Positions 18,957 through 29,510 of a DNA stretch of 64,000 nucleotides are shown one piece after another. The notes beneath the pieces were generated by a model. It worked only from the letters and a program-made list of their open reading frames with translations. It was not told the DNA's origin and made no database searches. Every line of letters begins with the position of its first letter. Position 1 is the first letter of the stretch. The translations under genes and the position numbers were made by a program. Source of the stretch: Aldersonia sp. NBC_00410 (GTDB taxonomy: Bacteria; Actinomycetota; Actinomycetes; Mycobacteriales; Mycobacteriaceae); assembly GCF_026342035.1 (NCBI RefSeq), contig NZ_JAPENM010000015.1:1-64000 (forward strand). The letters run 5' to 3'.

Positions 18957-19775
18957 CTAGCGACCTTCGGGCATTTCCGGTTCTGTCCGCCGGTGCTGCG
19001 CCCGGGCGCTTTCGTACAGGCAGATCGCCGCCGCCGTGGCAAGGTTCAGGCTTTCCGCCCGCCCGCGGATGGGGATGCGCACCCGGTGGTCCGCACGCGC
19101 AGCGACCTCGGCGGCGAGACCGTGTGCCTCGTTGCCGAACAACCAGGCGGTCGGTGCGTGCAGTAGGTCCTCGGCGTCATCGAGGTCGACCTCACCGTCT
19201 GCCGCGGTGGCGAGCAGTTGCAGCCCGCGTTCGGTCAGCGCCGACAGCGCAGTGTCGATCGATCGCTCGCGAGCGATCGGAAGATGGAAGACGCTGCCCG
19301 CGGAGGCGCGCACGCACTTGCCGTTGTGCGGGTCGACGCTGTCCCCGGCGAGCAGCACCGCATCCGCACCGACCGCATCCGCGACCCGGATGACGGTGCC
19401 CGCGTTGCCCGGCTCGGCGATCTCCACCGGCACCGCGACGAGCGCCGGTGTGCCGGCAAGGGCCGTTGCTATCGAGACGTCGAGTTGCCGGCAGACCGCG
19501 ACCAGCCCGGCGGGGGTGACGGTGTCGCTGAGACCGCGTGCGGCGCGGTCGGTCACGCGCGAGATCCGGACGCCTGCGGTCGCAGCCTGATCGAGCACCG
19601 GCCCATATCGTGCATGCGCATCGCCGGTGCAGAACAGCTCGACGACATGTCCGCCGGCCAGCGCCGCCGTCACCGCGTTGGCGCCCTCGACCAGGAATTC
19701 GCCGGTCTTGCGGCGTTGCGCGCCGCGATGCAGCTTTACAGCCGAAACGACCCGTGGCGTGCGCTCGGTGAGCAC
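18957..19775 (-). CDS. TrmH/SpoU-family RNA 2'-O-methyltransferase
   Basis: SPOUT-class methyltransferase, orthologous in position to M. tuberculosis tsnR (Rv1644). About 272 residues: an N-terminal substrate-binding domain (FLVEGANAV near 25) and the SpoU knot with EPGNAGTVIRVADA near 125, LFGNEAHGL near 215 and IPIRGRAESLNLATA near 240. GTG at 19775 gives the LTERTPRV N-terminus seen in relatives; GTG at 19781 is better spaced from a GGAAC sequence, so the start is uncertain by two codons. It lies about 32 bp after rplT and probably ends the infC operon. Confidence 0.92.
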   Translation of the reverse strand: MLTERTPRVVSAVKLHRGAQRRKTGEFLVEGANAVTAALAGGHVVELFCTGDAHARYGPVLDQAATAGVRISRVTDRAARGLSDTVTPAGLVAVCRQLDVSIATALAGTPALVAVPVEIAEPGNAGTVIRVADAVGADAVLLAGDSVDPHNGKCVRASAGSVFHLPIARERSIDTALSALTERGLQLLATAADGEVDLDDAEDLLHAPTAWLFGNEAHGLAAEVAARADHRVRIPIRGRAESLNLATAAAICLYESARAQHRRTEPEMPEGR

Positions 19776-19807
19776 GTCCACGGGTCGTTCCGAATCGCTG
19801 AAGGGGG

Positions 19808-20200
19808 TCAGGCGGCTTCGCCGTCCTTCGGCGCGTTCACATCGGCGGGCAGGGCGGCCTTGGCAATCGCGACCAGGCCGGCGAACGCCTCGGCGTCGGA
19901 CACCGCGAGCTCGGCGAGGATCTTGCGGTCGACCTCGACACCCGCGGCCTTCAGACCCTGGATGAAGCGGTTGTAAGTGATGTCGTTGAGCCGGGCCGCG
20001 GCGTTGATCCGGGCGATCCACAGCTTGCGGAAGTCACCCTTGCGCGCGCGACGGTCACGGTATGCGTAGCCGAGCGAATGGAGCTGCTGCTCCTTGGCCT
20101 TGCGGTACAGCCGCGACCGCTGGCCGCGGTAGCCGCTGGACGCCTCGAGAATCGAACGGCGCTTCTTCTGAGCGTTGACGGCCCTCTTTACGCGTGCCAC
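19808..20200 (-). CDS. rplT: Ribosomal protein L20
   Basis: Assembly protein of the 50S subunit. 130 residues beginning [14 protein letters not shown], with [16 protein letters not shown] near 23 and the conserved LWI.RINAA.R motif near 60. C-terminus is slightly longer than the E. coli protein, usual in actinobacteria. Third gene of infC-rpmI-rplT. Confidence 0.98.
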   Translation of the reverse strand: MARVKRAVNAQKKRRSILEASSGYRGQRSRLYRKAKEQQLHSLGYAYRDRRARKGDFRKLWIARINAAARLNDITYNRFIQGLKAAGVEVDRKILAELAVSDAEAFAGLVAIAKAALPADVNAPKDGEAA

Positions 20201-20283
20201 TGGAAAAGTCCTGTCGTCTCGGGGTGTCCGACACCCCTGGGTTTGCTTGTCGTTTCAGGCGACCGCGCACGCGGTCGGCCGGG

Positions 20284-20478
20284 TCAGATGCCGAGCAGCT
20301 TCTTGATGCGCGGCGTGTCGGCGGCGCTCACGGACTCGGTGCCGTCGAGGCGCCGGGTGCGACGGCTCGACTTGTGCTCGAGCAGGTGGCGGCGGTTGGC
20401 CTGCTGACGCAGCAGCTTGCCGCGGCCGGAAACCTTGAAACGCTTCGCGGTGCCGCTGTGGCTCTTCATCTTGGGCAT
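20284..20478 (-). CDS. rpmI: Ribosomal protein L35
   Basis: 64-residue basic 50S protein with the family start [13 protein letters not shown] and the C-terminal motif IKKLLG. Lies 84 bp after infC and 83 bp before rplT, both on the same strand. Confidence 0.98.
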   Translation of the reverse strand: MPKMKSHSGTAKRFKVSGRGKLLRQQANRRHLLEHKSSRRTRRLDGTESVSAADTPRIKKLLGI

Positions 20479-20562
20479 GAGTCCCTCAGTTCTGTCGTGC
20501 TTGTCGTACTTCGTACGGGCAAATGGTCAATTGCCGGTCTGGCCTTGCAGATCCGGACCGGT

Positions 20563-21147
<585 letters not shown>

Positions 21148-21215
21148 GGGGCCTCCTCGGTAGGGCGTTGTCGGTGACCGCATGCAGCAAGCTGGCCATC
21201 CTCACCCAACAAGAA

Positions 21216-21246
21216 GGCCCCGCATCGGTGGTTACCGAGCGAGGCC
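21216..21246 (-). terminator. Intrinsic terminator/attenuator in the infC leader
   Basis: On the minus strand a 13-bp stem (GGCCTCGC + TCGGT pairing with ACCGA + GCGGGGCC, one bulged T, loop AACC) is followed by TTCTTGTT. It ends about 70 nt upstream of the infC ATC and points toward infC, so it can stop transcription before the operon. Two further hairpins lie just upstream on the same strand: CTCGG-TGCG-CCGAG and ACAGCAA-CT-TTGCTGT. This suggests attenuation control; the trigger is not evident. Confidence 0.7.
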
Positions 21247-21411
21247 CGCTGCCGACCGGTCGCTGTGAACAACAGCAAAGTTGCTGTCCACATTCCCTCG
21301 GCGCACCGAGAGAAACCCGCAGCTCGGGGCAATGCCCTGCGCGGGTGACCGGACCACTGACCAGCCGTAATATCTGCTGCAGCGGTGGGAGGCGGGCTCC
21401 ACTTGATGCCC

Positions 21412-21441
21412 CTAACCGGGAGGTCCGGGGCGGTCGTGCAT
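21412..21441 (-). CDS. Possible 9-codon upstream ORF (MHDRPGPPG) in the infC leader
   Basis: ATG at 21441 is followed by nine sense codons and TAG, giving MHDRPGPPG. It ends with Pro-Pro-Gly, the classic ribosome-stalling sequence relieved by EF-P, directly before the stop. It sits upstream of the attenuator hairpin. No ribosome binding site precedes it; a TGATACTCT -10-like sequence lies only 3 nt before the ATG, so it would have to be leaderless or be transcribed from farther upstream. Translation is unproven. Confidence 0.3.
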   Translation of the reverse strand: MHDRPGPPG

Positions 21442-21444
21442 GCC

Positions 21445-21453
21445 AGAGTATCA
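21445..21453 (-). promoter_or_regulatory. Possible infC operon promoter (-10 TGATACTCT)
   Basis: Minus-strand TGATACTCT resembles an extended -10 element and lies about 300 nt before infC, in the divergent gap with the DUF1844 gene. No good -35 was seen at 16-18 nt. Placement relative to the upstream ORF is tight, so the true start site is unclear. Confidence 0.35.
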
Positions 21454-21548
21454 GTTCGCCCCGCCGAAATCCGAATCGATGCTGGTGACGGCCGTCGGAG
21501 GGCGGGCTGCCGCCGACGCGTGCGACGGGCAGTGTCATTCTCGATGCC

Positions 21549-21956
21549 ATGACAGACGACGCGTTCTCCGGGAACCCGCTTTCCGAAGACCCGCTTTCCG
21601 AAGGCCCGCTTTCCGAAGGCCAGGCCACCGCGAATCAGGTCCGCGAGCTTGCCGACATTCCCGCAGTCGAGGTAATCAGTCGTGCCGCGGTGATGCTGAT
21701 GAGCTCGGCAGCGGAGAAGCTCGGCCTCTCGGATCAGAATCCGGACGACAGCCCGCACCGCGATCTCGATGAGGCGCGGCGGGTGATCACGGCGCTGGCC
21801 GGGCTGGTCACGGCGTCGGTCGAGTACCTCGGACCACATGCAGGTCCGATCCGCGAGGGGCTGCAGTCGCTGCAGCGGGCGTTCCGCGAATCGTCGGCAC
21901 ATCCCGACGAACCGGGCAAGGGGCCGGGCGAGAAGTACACCGGCCCGGTGTACTGA
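21549..21956 (+). CDS. DUF1844 protein
   Basis: A 135-residue protein with the DUF1844 core IPAVEVISRAAVMLMSSAAEKLGLS (about residues 35-60) and a second helical pair ending at residue 110. Function unknown; the gene is usually found beside infC in actinobacteria. The N-terminus contains three tandem PLSE(D/G) pentapeptides encoded by three 15-bp direct repeats at 21576-21620, and the C-terminus is a polar tail. Divergent from infC. Confidence 0.85.
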   Translation: MTDDAFSGNPLSEDPLSEGPLSEGQATANQVRELADIPAVEVISRAAVMLMSSAAEKLGLSDQNPDDSPHRDLDEARRVITALAGLVTASVEYLGPHAGPIREGLQSLQRAFRESSAHPDEPGKGPGEKYTGPVY

Positions 21957-21977
21957 CCCGAGGTTGACCCCCTGCCG

Positions 21978-24095
21978 TCAGCCGTCGCCGAAGGCGCGCA
22001 CGAGTGCCGCGAAGCGCTCGTTGCCGGAGAGGTCTTCGACCATGACCACGCGCCCCTTCCGGTCCGCGAGCGGGATGCACCAGTTCGGGTACTGGCGCTG
22101 GTCGGTGCCCGGCTGATTCTGAATCCGGCGTTCGCCGACTGCGTCGACCAGCGCCATGCCCAACAGCACCGACGGGCTGCGCGCAATGAGCCGATGCACA
22201 GCGTCCACCTGCTCGGCAACATTCGCCTCCGGCACGAGTAGCCCGCGCGTTCGTGCCAGTTCGAGCACCGCATCGCGGTCCCGCGCGTCTTCGGCGCGTT
22301 CGACAGCCACGTCACGCTCGAGCAATCCGAGCCGGTCGCGCAGATCGATGTGCTCACCGGCGAGATAGCCGGCCGTCGGAGGAAGGTCGTGCGTCGTGAC
22401 CGAGGTCAGACACAGCTGCCGGTACTCCTCCGGCGGGATCGGCGCGTACTCGCCGTGCTCGAACCAGAGGATCGAGGTACCGAGGACGCCGCGCTCGTAC
22501 AGGTAGTCCTGCACGGTGGGCTCGAAGACACCGAGGTCCTCGCCGACCACCACTGCGCCGGCCCGTTCGGCCTCGAGCACCAGGATGCCGATCAGTGCCT
22601 CGTGGTCGTAGCGCACGTAGGTTCCCGCTGCTGGGCTCTCGCCATCCGGAATCCACCACAGCCGAAACAGCCCGATGATGTGATCCACCCGGATCCCGCC
22701 GGCGTGCCGCAGGATCCCGCGCAGCATCTCGCGATACGGCGCATAGCCCTGTTCGGCGAGGCGCTCCGGATGCCACGGCGGTTGATTCCATTGCTGACCT
22801 TGCTGATTGAAGTCGTCCGGTGGCGCGCCGACTGTCGCACCGCGCACCACGGCATCGCCGAGCGCCCAGGCGTCGGCGCCCTTACGCTGCACGCCGACGG
22901 CGAGGTCGTGCATGACGCCGATCGCCATCCCGGCGTCGAGGGCCGCACGGTGTGCGGCAGCGAGTTGCTCGTCGCAAATCCACTGCAGCCACTTGTGAAA
23001 CTCGATCCGATCGCCGAGTCGGCGCCGCTGCACCTCGACCGCGTCGGTGCCGGGATGAGCGAACTCGCCGTCCCAGCGCGGGTCGTCGGAGCCGTGCTTC
23101 TCGGTGAGCGCGCACCACAGCGCGTAGTCGTCGAGGCTCTGGCCGCCGACCCGGCAGAACTGTTCGAACGCTGCCTGCCGGTGCGCACTGCGCGGCACGC
23201 GATGCACCAATCGAAGCGCGCGCAGTTTCGCCCGGAAGGTCCGGTTGCGATCGATCCGCTTCGGATCGCGGTTGCGTTTCACCGCGCGTTCCTCGAACTC
23301 CGCGATGCGCGCGTAGTCCTTCGGCCGCAGCTCCGCGGTCTCCGCGATATCGCGCACCCTGATGTAGAGCGGGTTCACGAAGCGGCGGGTGGTGGGCAGG
23401 TAGGGCGATTCCTCCAGCGGCAGCACGGGTTCCGCGGCATGGATCGGATTCACCAGCACATAGTCGCCGCCGTGCACGCTCCCGACCGTGGTCGCGATAT
23501 CGGCGAGGTCACCGAAATCGCCGACTCCCCACGAGCGGGCGGACCGGATCGAATACAGCTGCAACGCCAGCCCCCAGCGTTGCCGGTCGGTGAGTGCAGC
23601 GGACCGCGTGAGCCGTGCCGGGGTGACCACGAGGGCACACTCGGCGTACGGACCGCCCGCAATCTCGGCGTGCAGCGTGTGCCAGCCCGGTTCGATATCG
23701 CTCGGCACGGCGAAGGTGGCTCGCCCGACGAGGACCCCGTCGACTTCGCGCGGATCCACCCAGACATCGAGTTGCCTTGCTGCCCGGCGACTCCCGTCCT
23801 CGGTGCGGATCCAAACTTCGACCGGAGTGCCGTGCGGGACATGGACGACGAACTCGCGCTCGCGGGCCTCGACGGTGACGACAGCGGCGGGCAGCAGCCG
23901 CCGCCACGGCGCGATATCGGCCTCGACGAGCGCGGCGGAAACCTGTTCGTCGTCCTCGGCGGGCACGCCGAGTGCGCCGAGGACCGCACGCAGGGTCGCC
24001 GCGGAGACGTCGCGGCGCACGTGGTCCCAGCCGTCGTACGCGGTTGCGACGCCGTGCCGCGCGGCAAGTGCACGAAGCTGATCGAGGTTGGTCAC
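21978..24095 (-). CDS. malQ: 4-alpha-glucanotransferase (amylomaltase)
   Basis: Glycoside hydrolase family 77 enzyme that moves malto-oligosaccharide chains in glycogen/maltodextrin metabolism. About 705 residues, with an N-terminal extension (1-160) typical of actinobacterial MalQ and the GH77 core: GVGDFGDL near 190, RVDHIIGLFR near 425 carrying the nucleophile Asp, GEDLG near 475 with the acid/base Glu, and TTHDLP near 530 with the stabilising Asp. GTG at 24095 gives the VTNLDQLRALAARHG start seen in relatives. Convergent with the DUF1844 gene and divergent from the next hydrolase. Confidence 0.94.
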   Translation of the reverse strand: MTNLDQLRALAARHGVATAYDGWDHVRRDVSAATLRAVLGALGVPAEDDEQVSAALVEADIAPWRRLLPAAVVTVEAREREFVVHVPHGTPVEVWIRTEDGSRRAARQLDVWVDPREVDGVLVGRATFAVPSDIEPGWHTLHAEIAGGPYAECALVVTPARLTRSAALTDRQRWGLALQLYSIRSARSWGVGDFGDLADIATTVGSVHGGDYVLVNPIHAAEPVLPLEESPYLPTTRRFVNPLYIRVRDIAETAELRPKDYARIAEFEERAVKRNRDPKRIDRNRTFRAKLRALRLVHRVPRSAHRQAAFEQFCRVGGQSLDDYALWCALTEKHGSDDPRWDGEFAHPGTDAVEVQRRRLGDRIEFHKWLQWICDEQLAAAHRAALDAGMAIGVMHDLAVGVQRKGADAWALGDAVVRGATVGAPPDDFNQQGQQWNQPPWHPERLAEQGYAPYREMLRGILRHAGGIRVDHIIGLFRLWWIPDGESPAAGTYVRYDHEALIGILVLEAERAGAVVVGEDLGVFEPTVQDYLYERGVLGTSILWFEHGEYAPIPPEEYRQLCLTSVTTHDLPPTAGYLAGEHIDLRDRLGLLERDVAVERAEDARDRDAVLELARTRGLLVPEANVAEQVDAVHRLIARSPSVLLGMALVDAVGERRIQNQPGTDQRQYPNWCIPLADRKGRVVMVEDLSGNERFAALVRAFGDG

Positions 24096-24201
24096 GCCGG
24101 TGATCGTGCCAGGTATCCGCGGCCCGTGCCGGGTCATCAGCGGGGCGCGCACGGGACCGCGTCGACCGGTTCGTGTCGGAGCCCGATGCGACGATCGTCA
24201 C

Positions 24202-25080
24202 ATGAACGAGCCCGCGGAAAGTTCACCCGGTTCATCGGCGGTCACCGGTGTTGCCGCCGGCGTCCCCTACCTCGCGATTCCCCCGGATACAGGCCCGCGG
24301 GCAGACGCGCCGATAGTCGTCGGCTGGCACCTGCTCGACGCACCGCGCACCGAGTCGGCCTTCGCGGCGGCGCTTCCCTTGCACGGTCTCGACGCATGGC
24401 GGATCTACCTCGGTCTGCCGTTGTCCGGGTCCCGTGGGATACCGCAGGAGGAGGTGATGCGACTCGGCTACGAGGATGCGGTGGCGAACCTGCACGGGCC
24501 GATCTTCTCGGGCGCGGTCGACGAGTTCCGGGGCGCGCTCACTGCGCTGCGCGAATCCCTACCGATCGGTGCTGGGCCGCTCGGCCTGCTCGGCGGCTCG
24601 ATGGGCGCAGCCATCGCCCAGGAGGTGGCACTGACGAGTGGTCTCGATATTGCCGCGCTGGTGATCGTCAGCCCGCTCGTCCGGCTTCGCGACGCCGTCG
24701 CCGCGGGTGAGCAAATTTTCGGGCAGCGGTATTCGTGGACGGGGGCCACCACGGCGACAGCCGACCGGATGGACTTCGTGGCACGCGCCGAGGAATTCGA
24801 TGCGGCCGGGCAAGCTCCGGTACAGATCGTGGTGGGGACGGCGGACGACGAAGCCTTCATCGGCTCCGCCCGCGAGCTGTATACGGCACTGGCCCAGCGC
24901 TACCGCGACGACCAACGGGTCGTGATCACCGAAATCGACGGCATGGGCCACGCGCTCGCCGAGGAACCCGGATTGGAACCGGCGCCACAGACCGAGCACG
25001 CCGCGGCCGCCGACGGAATCGCGACCGAATGGTTCCGCCGGTGGCTGTGTGTGGCGGACGCAACGACACCGACCGAGTAG
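24202..25080 (+). CDS. Alpha/beta-fold serine hydrolase
   Basis: A 292-residue esterase-like protein. Nucleophile elbow GGSMGAA near residue 133, acid in GTADDE near 215 and His in GMGHAL near 250 give a complete triad. No signal peptide. Substrate unknown; resembles dienelactone-hydrolase/YitV-type esterases. Start ATG at 24202 is just before the conserved part; the longer frame from 24088 has a shadow-like N-terminus. Confidence 0.8.
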   Translation: MNEPAESSPGSSAVTGVAAGVPYLAIPPDTGPRADAPIVVGWHLLDAPRTESAFAAALPLHGLDAWRIYLGLPLSGSRGIPQEEVMRLGYEDAVANLHGPIFSGAVDEFRGALTALRESLPIGAGPLGLLGGSMGAAIAQEVALTSGLDIAALVIVSPLVRLRDAVAAGEQIFGQRYSWTGATTATADRMDFVARAEEFDAAGQAPVQIVVGTADDEAFIGSARELYTALAQRYRDDQRVVITEIDGMGHALAEEPGLEPAPQTEHAAAADGIATEWFRRWLCVADATTPTE

Positions 25081-25278
25081 CCCCATACTCGCCGCAGTTC
25101 GGACCGGCCTGGTTCGCGCCGGCCGAATCGCGTAGGGCTGCGCACCCGGCGTCGCATTCGACCGGCCGCCTTCGACATTCGCGTACCGCGCCACTCGCGT
25201 TCGACCACCCCGCGCCGGTGACCCTGAATTCGCACAGCCCGCGCCGCACGGCGCGGTGCCCGACGAAAGGGAAAAACC
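25081..25278. other. Intergenic region before the protease gene
   Basis: About 200 bp without a gene. It contains a palindrome CGCGCCG-CA-CGGCGCG at 25240-25255, 23 bp before the protease ATG, which could be an operator or a weak hairpin. An AGGGA ribosome binding site precedes the ATG. Nothing else is recognised. Confidence 0.4.
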
Positions 25279-26187
25279 ATGCCGGACAACACCGATCTGC
25301 ACACCTCAGTGGCGAATCTCGGCGGCGAATCGAGCGCACCGGCCGGGATCGAACCCGGCGCGCTCGGCAGCGCACCAAGCGAGCACGTGGAAGACGGGCT
25401 CGAGGTCACCAGTGACGTCTTCGACGGACCGGCCATCGAGGCAACCCTCGCCGACCTCGACGACCTTCCCGATATCGCCACCGCGTCCTACGGGGAACTC
25501 GGTGGCTCGCTCGAGTCCATCATCGGCACCGACGACCGCGTACAGGTCACGGCGACGGCGAACTATCCCTGGCGCGTGCATGCTTCGCTGTTGATCACCG
25601 CGGCGGACGGATCGCGATGGATCGGCACCGGGTGGTTCCTCGGACCACACACGCTCGGCACCGCAGGCCACGTCGTCTTCATCAAGAACAGTGGTGTGCC
25701 GGGCCGCGACGGCTGGGTGCGGTCGATCCAGGTGATCCCGGGACGCAACGGCGCCCAGCAGCCGTACGGGTCGGTGACCAGCAACAACTTCCGCAGTGTC
25801 ACCGGCTGGACGAACAACGGAGACCAGAACTACGACTACGGTGCGATCCTGCTGCCCACCGAACTCGGCCAGCAAACCGGGTGGCTCGGCTTCGGCAACT
25901 TCGACGACGCCACGATCCGGTCCTCGGTCGCGAACATCGCCGGCTACCCCGGTGACAAGCCGGCAGGCACGCTGTGGTTCCACGCCTCCGACGTCGTGGA
26001 CGTCAACGCGCTCGAGGTGTTCTACAAGACCGACACGGTGGGTGGGCAGAGCGGCAGTGCGGTCTACCGCTACGCCAACGGCCAGCGGCACACCTTCGCG
26101 GTCCACGCCTATGGCGGTGCTTCCTCGAACTCGGGGACGCGCATCAACGCACAGGTGTTCGCGAACCTGCAAGCATGGAAGGCATGA
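25279..26187 (+). CDS. V8-like (glutamyl endopeptidase type) serine protease
   Basis: A 302-residue trypsin-fold peptidase. Catalytic His in TAGHVV near residue 135, Asp in NYDYGAI near 195 and Ser in GGQSGSAV near 260. An 85-residue acidic N-terminal region precedes the domain. There is no signal peptide, so the enzyme appears cytoplasmic, or is released by another route; this is unusual for V8-like proteases. It ends in a 4-bp ATGA overlap with a small transthyretin-like gene. Confidence 0.88.
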   Translation: MPDNTDLHTSVANLGGESSAPAGIEPGALGSAPSEHVEDGLEVTSDVFDGPAIEATLADLDDLPDIATASYGELGGSLESIIGTDDRVQVTATANYPWRVHASLLITAADGSRWIGTGWFLGPHTLGTAGHVVFIKNSGVPGRDGWVRSIQVIPGRNGAQQPYGSVTSNNFRSVTGWTNNGDQNYDYGAILLPTELGQQTGWLGFGNFDDATIRSSVANIAGYPGDKPAGTLWFHASDVVDVNALEVFYKTDTVGGQSGSAVYRYANGQRHTFAVHAYGGASSNSGTRINAQVFANLQAWKA

Positions 26188-26462
26188 CGGATTCGGATTC
26201 GGGCACGCCGGCGCCGTTGATCCTCGGAGCGGTTGCCGGCGCACCGGATACGGTCCCGGGCGGCGTCACGATCCTCGTCACGTCGGCCCCGGGGCCGTAT
26301 CCGGACATCGCCGCACAGCCGGACGAGGAGGGCCGATTCGTGCTCACGACCGTCGGGCCGGGCGACTACACGATCCTCGCCGTGACCGCCGACGGCAGAC
26401 GCGCGGAATCCACGGTCCACGTAGCCGATTCGTCGGTCGAGGCGACGATCCGGTTGCCGTGA
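26184..26462 (+). CDS. Small transthyretin/carboxypeptidase-regulatory-like protein
   Basis: A 92-residue protein that starts inside the protease stop codon (ATGA); an in-frame ATG at 26175 is an alternative. The segment DEEGRFVLTTVGPGDYTILAVTADGR followed by a beta strand is the pattern of CarboxypepD_reg/transthyretin-like beta-sandwich domains. No signal peptide. The overlap implies co-translation with the protease, so it may bind, inhibit or target it; this is inference. Confidence 0.7.
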   Translation: MTDSDSGTPAPLILGAVAGAPDTVPGGVTILVTSAPGPYPDIAAQPDEEGRFVLTTVGPGDYTILAVTADGRRAESTVHVADSSVEATIRLP

Positions 26463-26471
26463 CGGGGATTG

Positions 26472-29420
26472 TCAGGCGCGCGAGGCGGATTTGGACCGCG
26501 CCTTCGTGGCGACCCGCTTGCGCGGCACCCGTTTCGAGGCGGGCTGCGTCTTGCCGTTGGTTTCCTTCGGTTTGAGCACTTGCTGCAGGAACTGCCCGGT
26601 ATAGCTCTCCGGCAGCGCCGCGACGTCTTCCGGGGTGCCCTGCGCAACGATGGTGCCGCCGCCGGACCCGCCTTCCGGACCCATGTCGATCACCCAGTCC
26701 GAGGTCTTGATGACGTCGAGGTTGTGTTCGATGACGATCACCGTATTGCCCTTGTCCACAAGGCCGTTGATCACACCGAGCAACTTGCGGATGTCCTCGA
26801 AGTGCAACCCTGTCGTCGGCTCGTCGAGGATGTAGACGGTGCGCCCGGTGGAGCGTTTCTGCAGCTCCGCGGCCAGCTTCACGCGCTGCGCCTCGCCACC
26901 GGACAAGGTCGGCGCGGGCTGCCCGAGCCGCACGTACCCGAGCCCCACGTCCGCGAGCGTCTTCAGGTAGCGGTGGATCGAGGTGATCGGCGCGAACAAC
27001 TCCGCCGCCTCCTCGATCGACATGTCGAGCACCTCGGCGATGCTCTTGCCCTTGTAGTGGACCTCCAAAGTCTCGCGGTTGTACCGCGCGCCGTGGCAGA
27101 CCTCGCACGGCACGTAGACGTCGGGCAGGAAGTTCATCTCGATCTTCAGCGTCCCGTCGCCGGAGCACGCCTCGCAGCGCCCGCCCTTGACGTTGAAGGA
27201 GAATCGCCCCGGCTGATAGCCGCGGACCTTCGCCTCGGTGGTCGCGGCGAACAGCGTACGGATCTTGTCGAAGACGCCGGTGTAGGTCGCCGGGTTGGAG
27301 CGCGGCGTGCGTCCGATCGGCGATTGATCCACCTGGACGAGCTTGTCGAGATGGTCGAGGCCGTTGATCCGGGTGTGCCGGCCCGGCACCTGACGGGCAC
27401 CGTTGAGCTTGTTGGCGAGCACGGTCGCGAGGATGTCGTTGACCAGCGTCGACTTGCCCGACCCGGAGACACCGGTGACCGCGGTGAGCACACCAAGGGG
27501 AAAGGCGACGTCGATGCCGGTCAGGTTGTGTTCGCGGGCCCCGACCACGGCCAGTTGGCGCTTGCGGTCCAACGGGCGGCGCACCATCGGCACCTCGATC
27601 TCGGACCGGCCGGAAAGGTATGCGCCGGTGAGAGATTCGGGGTCGGTGAGCAGTTCCTCATACGGCCCGCTGTGCACCACCTTGCCACCGTGTTCACCCG
27701 CGTAGGGACCGATGTCGACGACCCAGTCCGACGCACGGATGGTGTCCTCGTCGTGCTCGACCACGATGAGCGTGTTACCGAGATCGCGCAATCGGGTGAG
27801 CGTCTCGATGAGCCTGCGGTTGTCGCGCTGATGCAGACCGATCGACGGTTCGTCGAGGACGTACAGCACTCCGACGAGACCGGAGCCGATCTGGGTCGCG
27901 AGCCGGATCCGTTGTGCCTCTCCGCCGGACAGGGTTCCGGCCGCGCGCGCGAGCGACAGGTACTGCAACCCCACGTCGAGCAGGAAGCCGAGCCGGGCCT
28001 GGACCTCTTTGAGCACCTGACCGGCGATCGCTTCCTCGCGCGTGCCGAGGGTGAGTTTGTTCAGGTACTCGGAGCATTCGGAGATGGAGAGGTCGCAGAC
28101 CTCGGCGATGGATTTGTGTTCGTCGCCCGCGGCGATCGTCACCGAGAGAATCTCCGGCCGCAGCCGAGCCCCATTGCACTCGGGGCAGGGCACATCCCGC
28201 ATGTAGCCGTCGTAGCGTTCCTTCATCTGCTCGGACTCGGTGTTCTCCATGCGCCGCTGCAGGAACGGCATCACACCTTCGAAATCCGCGTAGTAGGAGC
28301 GGACCCGGCCGTAGCGATTCTTGTAGCGCACGTGCACCTGGTCGGTGCTGCCCTCGAGTACGGCCTTGCGCGCCTTCGCCGGGAGGTTCTCCCAAGCCGT
28401 GTCCATCGAGAAACCCATGATGTCGGCGAGCCCGGACAGCAGGCGGTTGAAGTACTCGGCCGTCTGTCCCATCGACCACGGCGCGATCGCTCCTTCGCCG
28501 AGGCTCAGCCCCGGATCCGGCACCACGAGTTCGGGGTCGACCTCCTTGCGAATGCCGAGGCCGACGCATTCCGGGCAGGCACCATAGGGCGAGTTGAACG
28601 AGAACGAGCGCGGCTCGAGGTCATCCACACCGAGCGGGTGGTTGTTCGGGCAGGCGAGTCGCTCGGAGAAACGGCGTTCCCGATCGTGCGCGTGCTCGTC
28701 GCGGTCGACGAACTCGAGCACCACGATGCCGTCCGCGAGCCGCAATGCCGTCTCGACCGAATCGGTGAGGCGCTGTTTGGCGCTCCGCTTGACGGTCAAC
28801 CGGTCGACAACCACCTCGATATCGTGCTTTTCCTGCTTCTTCAGTTTCGGCGGATCGGCGAGCGAATGGACCGTGCCGTCTACTCGCACCCGAGAGTAAC
28901 CCTGCGTGTTCAACTGATCGAACAGGTCGACGAACTCGCCCTTGCGGGTTCGCACGACCGGGGCGAGCACCTGGAAGCGGGTGCCCTCATCCATCGCGAG
29001 CACCTGGTCGACTATCTGCTGCGGAGTCTGCTTCGCGATCCGCTCACCGCAGACCGGGCAGTGCGGTGTGCCCGCGCGCGCGAACAGCAACCGCAGATAG
29101 TCGTACACCTCGGTGATCGTGCCGACCGTCGAGCGCGGATTGCGGTTGGTCGACTTCTGGTCGATGGACACCGCAGGCGACAAGCCCTCGATGAAGTCCA
29201 CGTCCGGCTTGTCCATCTGGCCGAGGAACTGGCGGGCATACGCCGACAGCGACTCGACATACCGGCGTTGCCCCTCGGCGAAGATCGTGTCGAACGCCAG
29301 ACTCGACTTTCCGGAGCCGGACAGGCCGGTGAACACGATGAGACTGTTCCGCGGCAGATCGAGATCGATCCCCCGCAAATTGTGTTCCCGCGCGCCACGA
29401 ATTATCAGGCGGTCCGCCAC
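26472..29420 (-). CDS. uvrA: Excinuclease ABC subunit A
   Basis: DNA-damage recognition ATPase of nucleotide excision repair. About 982 residues with two ABC modules: first P-loop GLSGSGKSS near residue 30, CPVCGERI zinc-binding near 120, first signature [12 protein letters not shown] near 490, second P-loop GVSGSGKST near 640, zinc finger [24 protein letters not shown] split over about 735-765, and second signature [12 protein letters not shown] near 825. GTG at 29420 is chosen with AAGGGA about 8 nt upstream; the long frame to 29834 is not coding. Lys-rich tail. Confidence 0.97.
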   Translation of the reverse strand: MADRLIIRGAREHNLRGIDLDLPRNSLIVFTGLSGSGKSSLAFDTIFAEGQRRYVESLSAYARQFLGQMDKPDVDFIEGLSPAVSIDQKSTNRNPRSTVGTITEVYDYLRLLFARAGTPHCPVCGERIAKQTPQQIVDQVLAMDEGTRFQVLAPVVRTRKGEFVDLFDQLNTQGYSRVRVDGTVHSLADPPKLKKQEKHDIEVVVDRLTVKRSAKQRLTDSVETALRLADGIVVLEFVDRDEHAHDRERRFSERLACPNNHPLGVDDLEPRSFSFNSPYGACPECVGLGIRKEVDPELVVPDPGLSLGEGAIAPWSMGQTAEYFNRLLSGLADIMGFSMDTAWENLPAKARKAVLEGSTDQVHVRYKNRYGRVRSYYADFEGVMPFLQRRMENTESEQMKERYDGYMRDVPCPECNGARLRPEILSVTIAAGDEHKSIAEVCDLSISECSEYLNKLTLGTREEAIAGQVLKEVQARLGFLLDVGLQYLSLARAAGTLSGGEAQRIRLATQIGSGLVGVLYVLDEPSIGLHQRDNRRLIETLTRLRDLGNTLIVVEHDEDTIRASDWVVDIGPYAGEHGGKVVHSGPYEELLTDPESLTGAYLSGRSEIEVPMVRRPLDRKRQLAVVGAREHNLTGIDVAFPLGVLTAVTGVSGSGKSTLVNDILATVLANKLNGARQVPGRHTRINGLDHLDKLVQVDQSPIGRTPRSNPATYTGVFDKIRTLFAATTEAKVRGYQPGRFSFNVKGGRCEACSGDGTLKIEMNFLPDVYVPCEVCHGARYNRETLEVHYKGKSIAEVLDMSIEEAAELFAPITSIHRYLKTLADVGLGYVRLGQPAPTLSGGEAQRVKLAAELQKRSTGRTVYILDEPTTGLHFEDIRKLLGVINGLVDKGNTVIVIEHNLDVIKTSDWVIDMGPEGGSGGGTIVAQGTPEDVAALPESYTGQFLQQVLKPKETNGKTQPASKRVPRKRVATKARSKSASRA

Positions 29421-29510
29421 CGACAGTCCCTTCTCGTCTACCTCGATCGAACACGCACGACTCTGCCCCCGAATGCTAGGCCAGGGCACCGACAGGCTTC
29501 TTGGATGATT

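Noticed and set aside
21148-21183. ATG at 21183 as infC start
   Set aside because: No ribosome binding site before it and the added 12 residues do not fit the family; the ATC at 21147 has GAGGAGG upstream.
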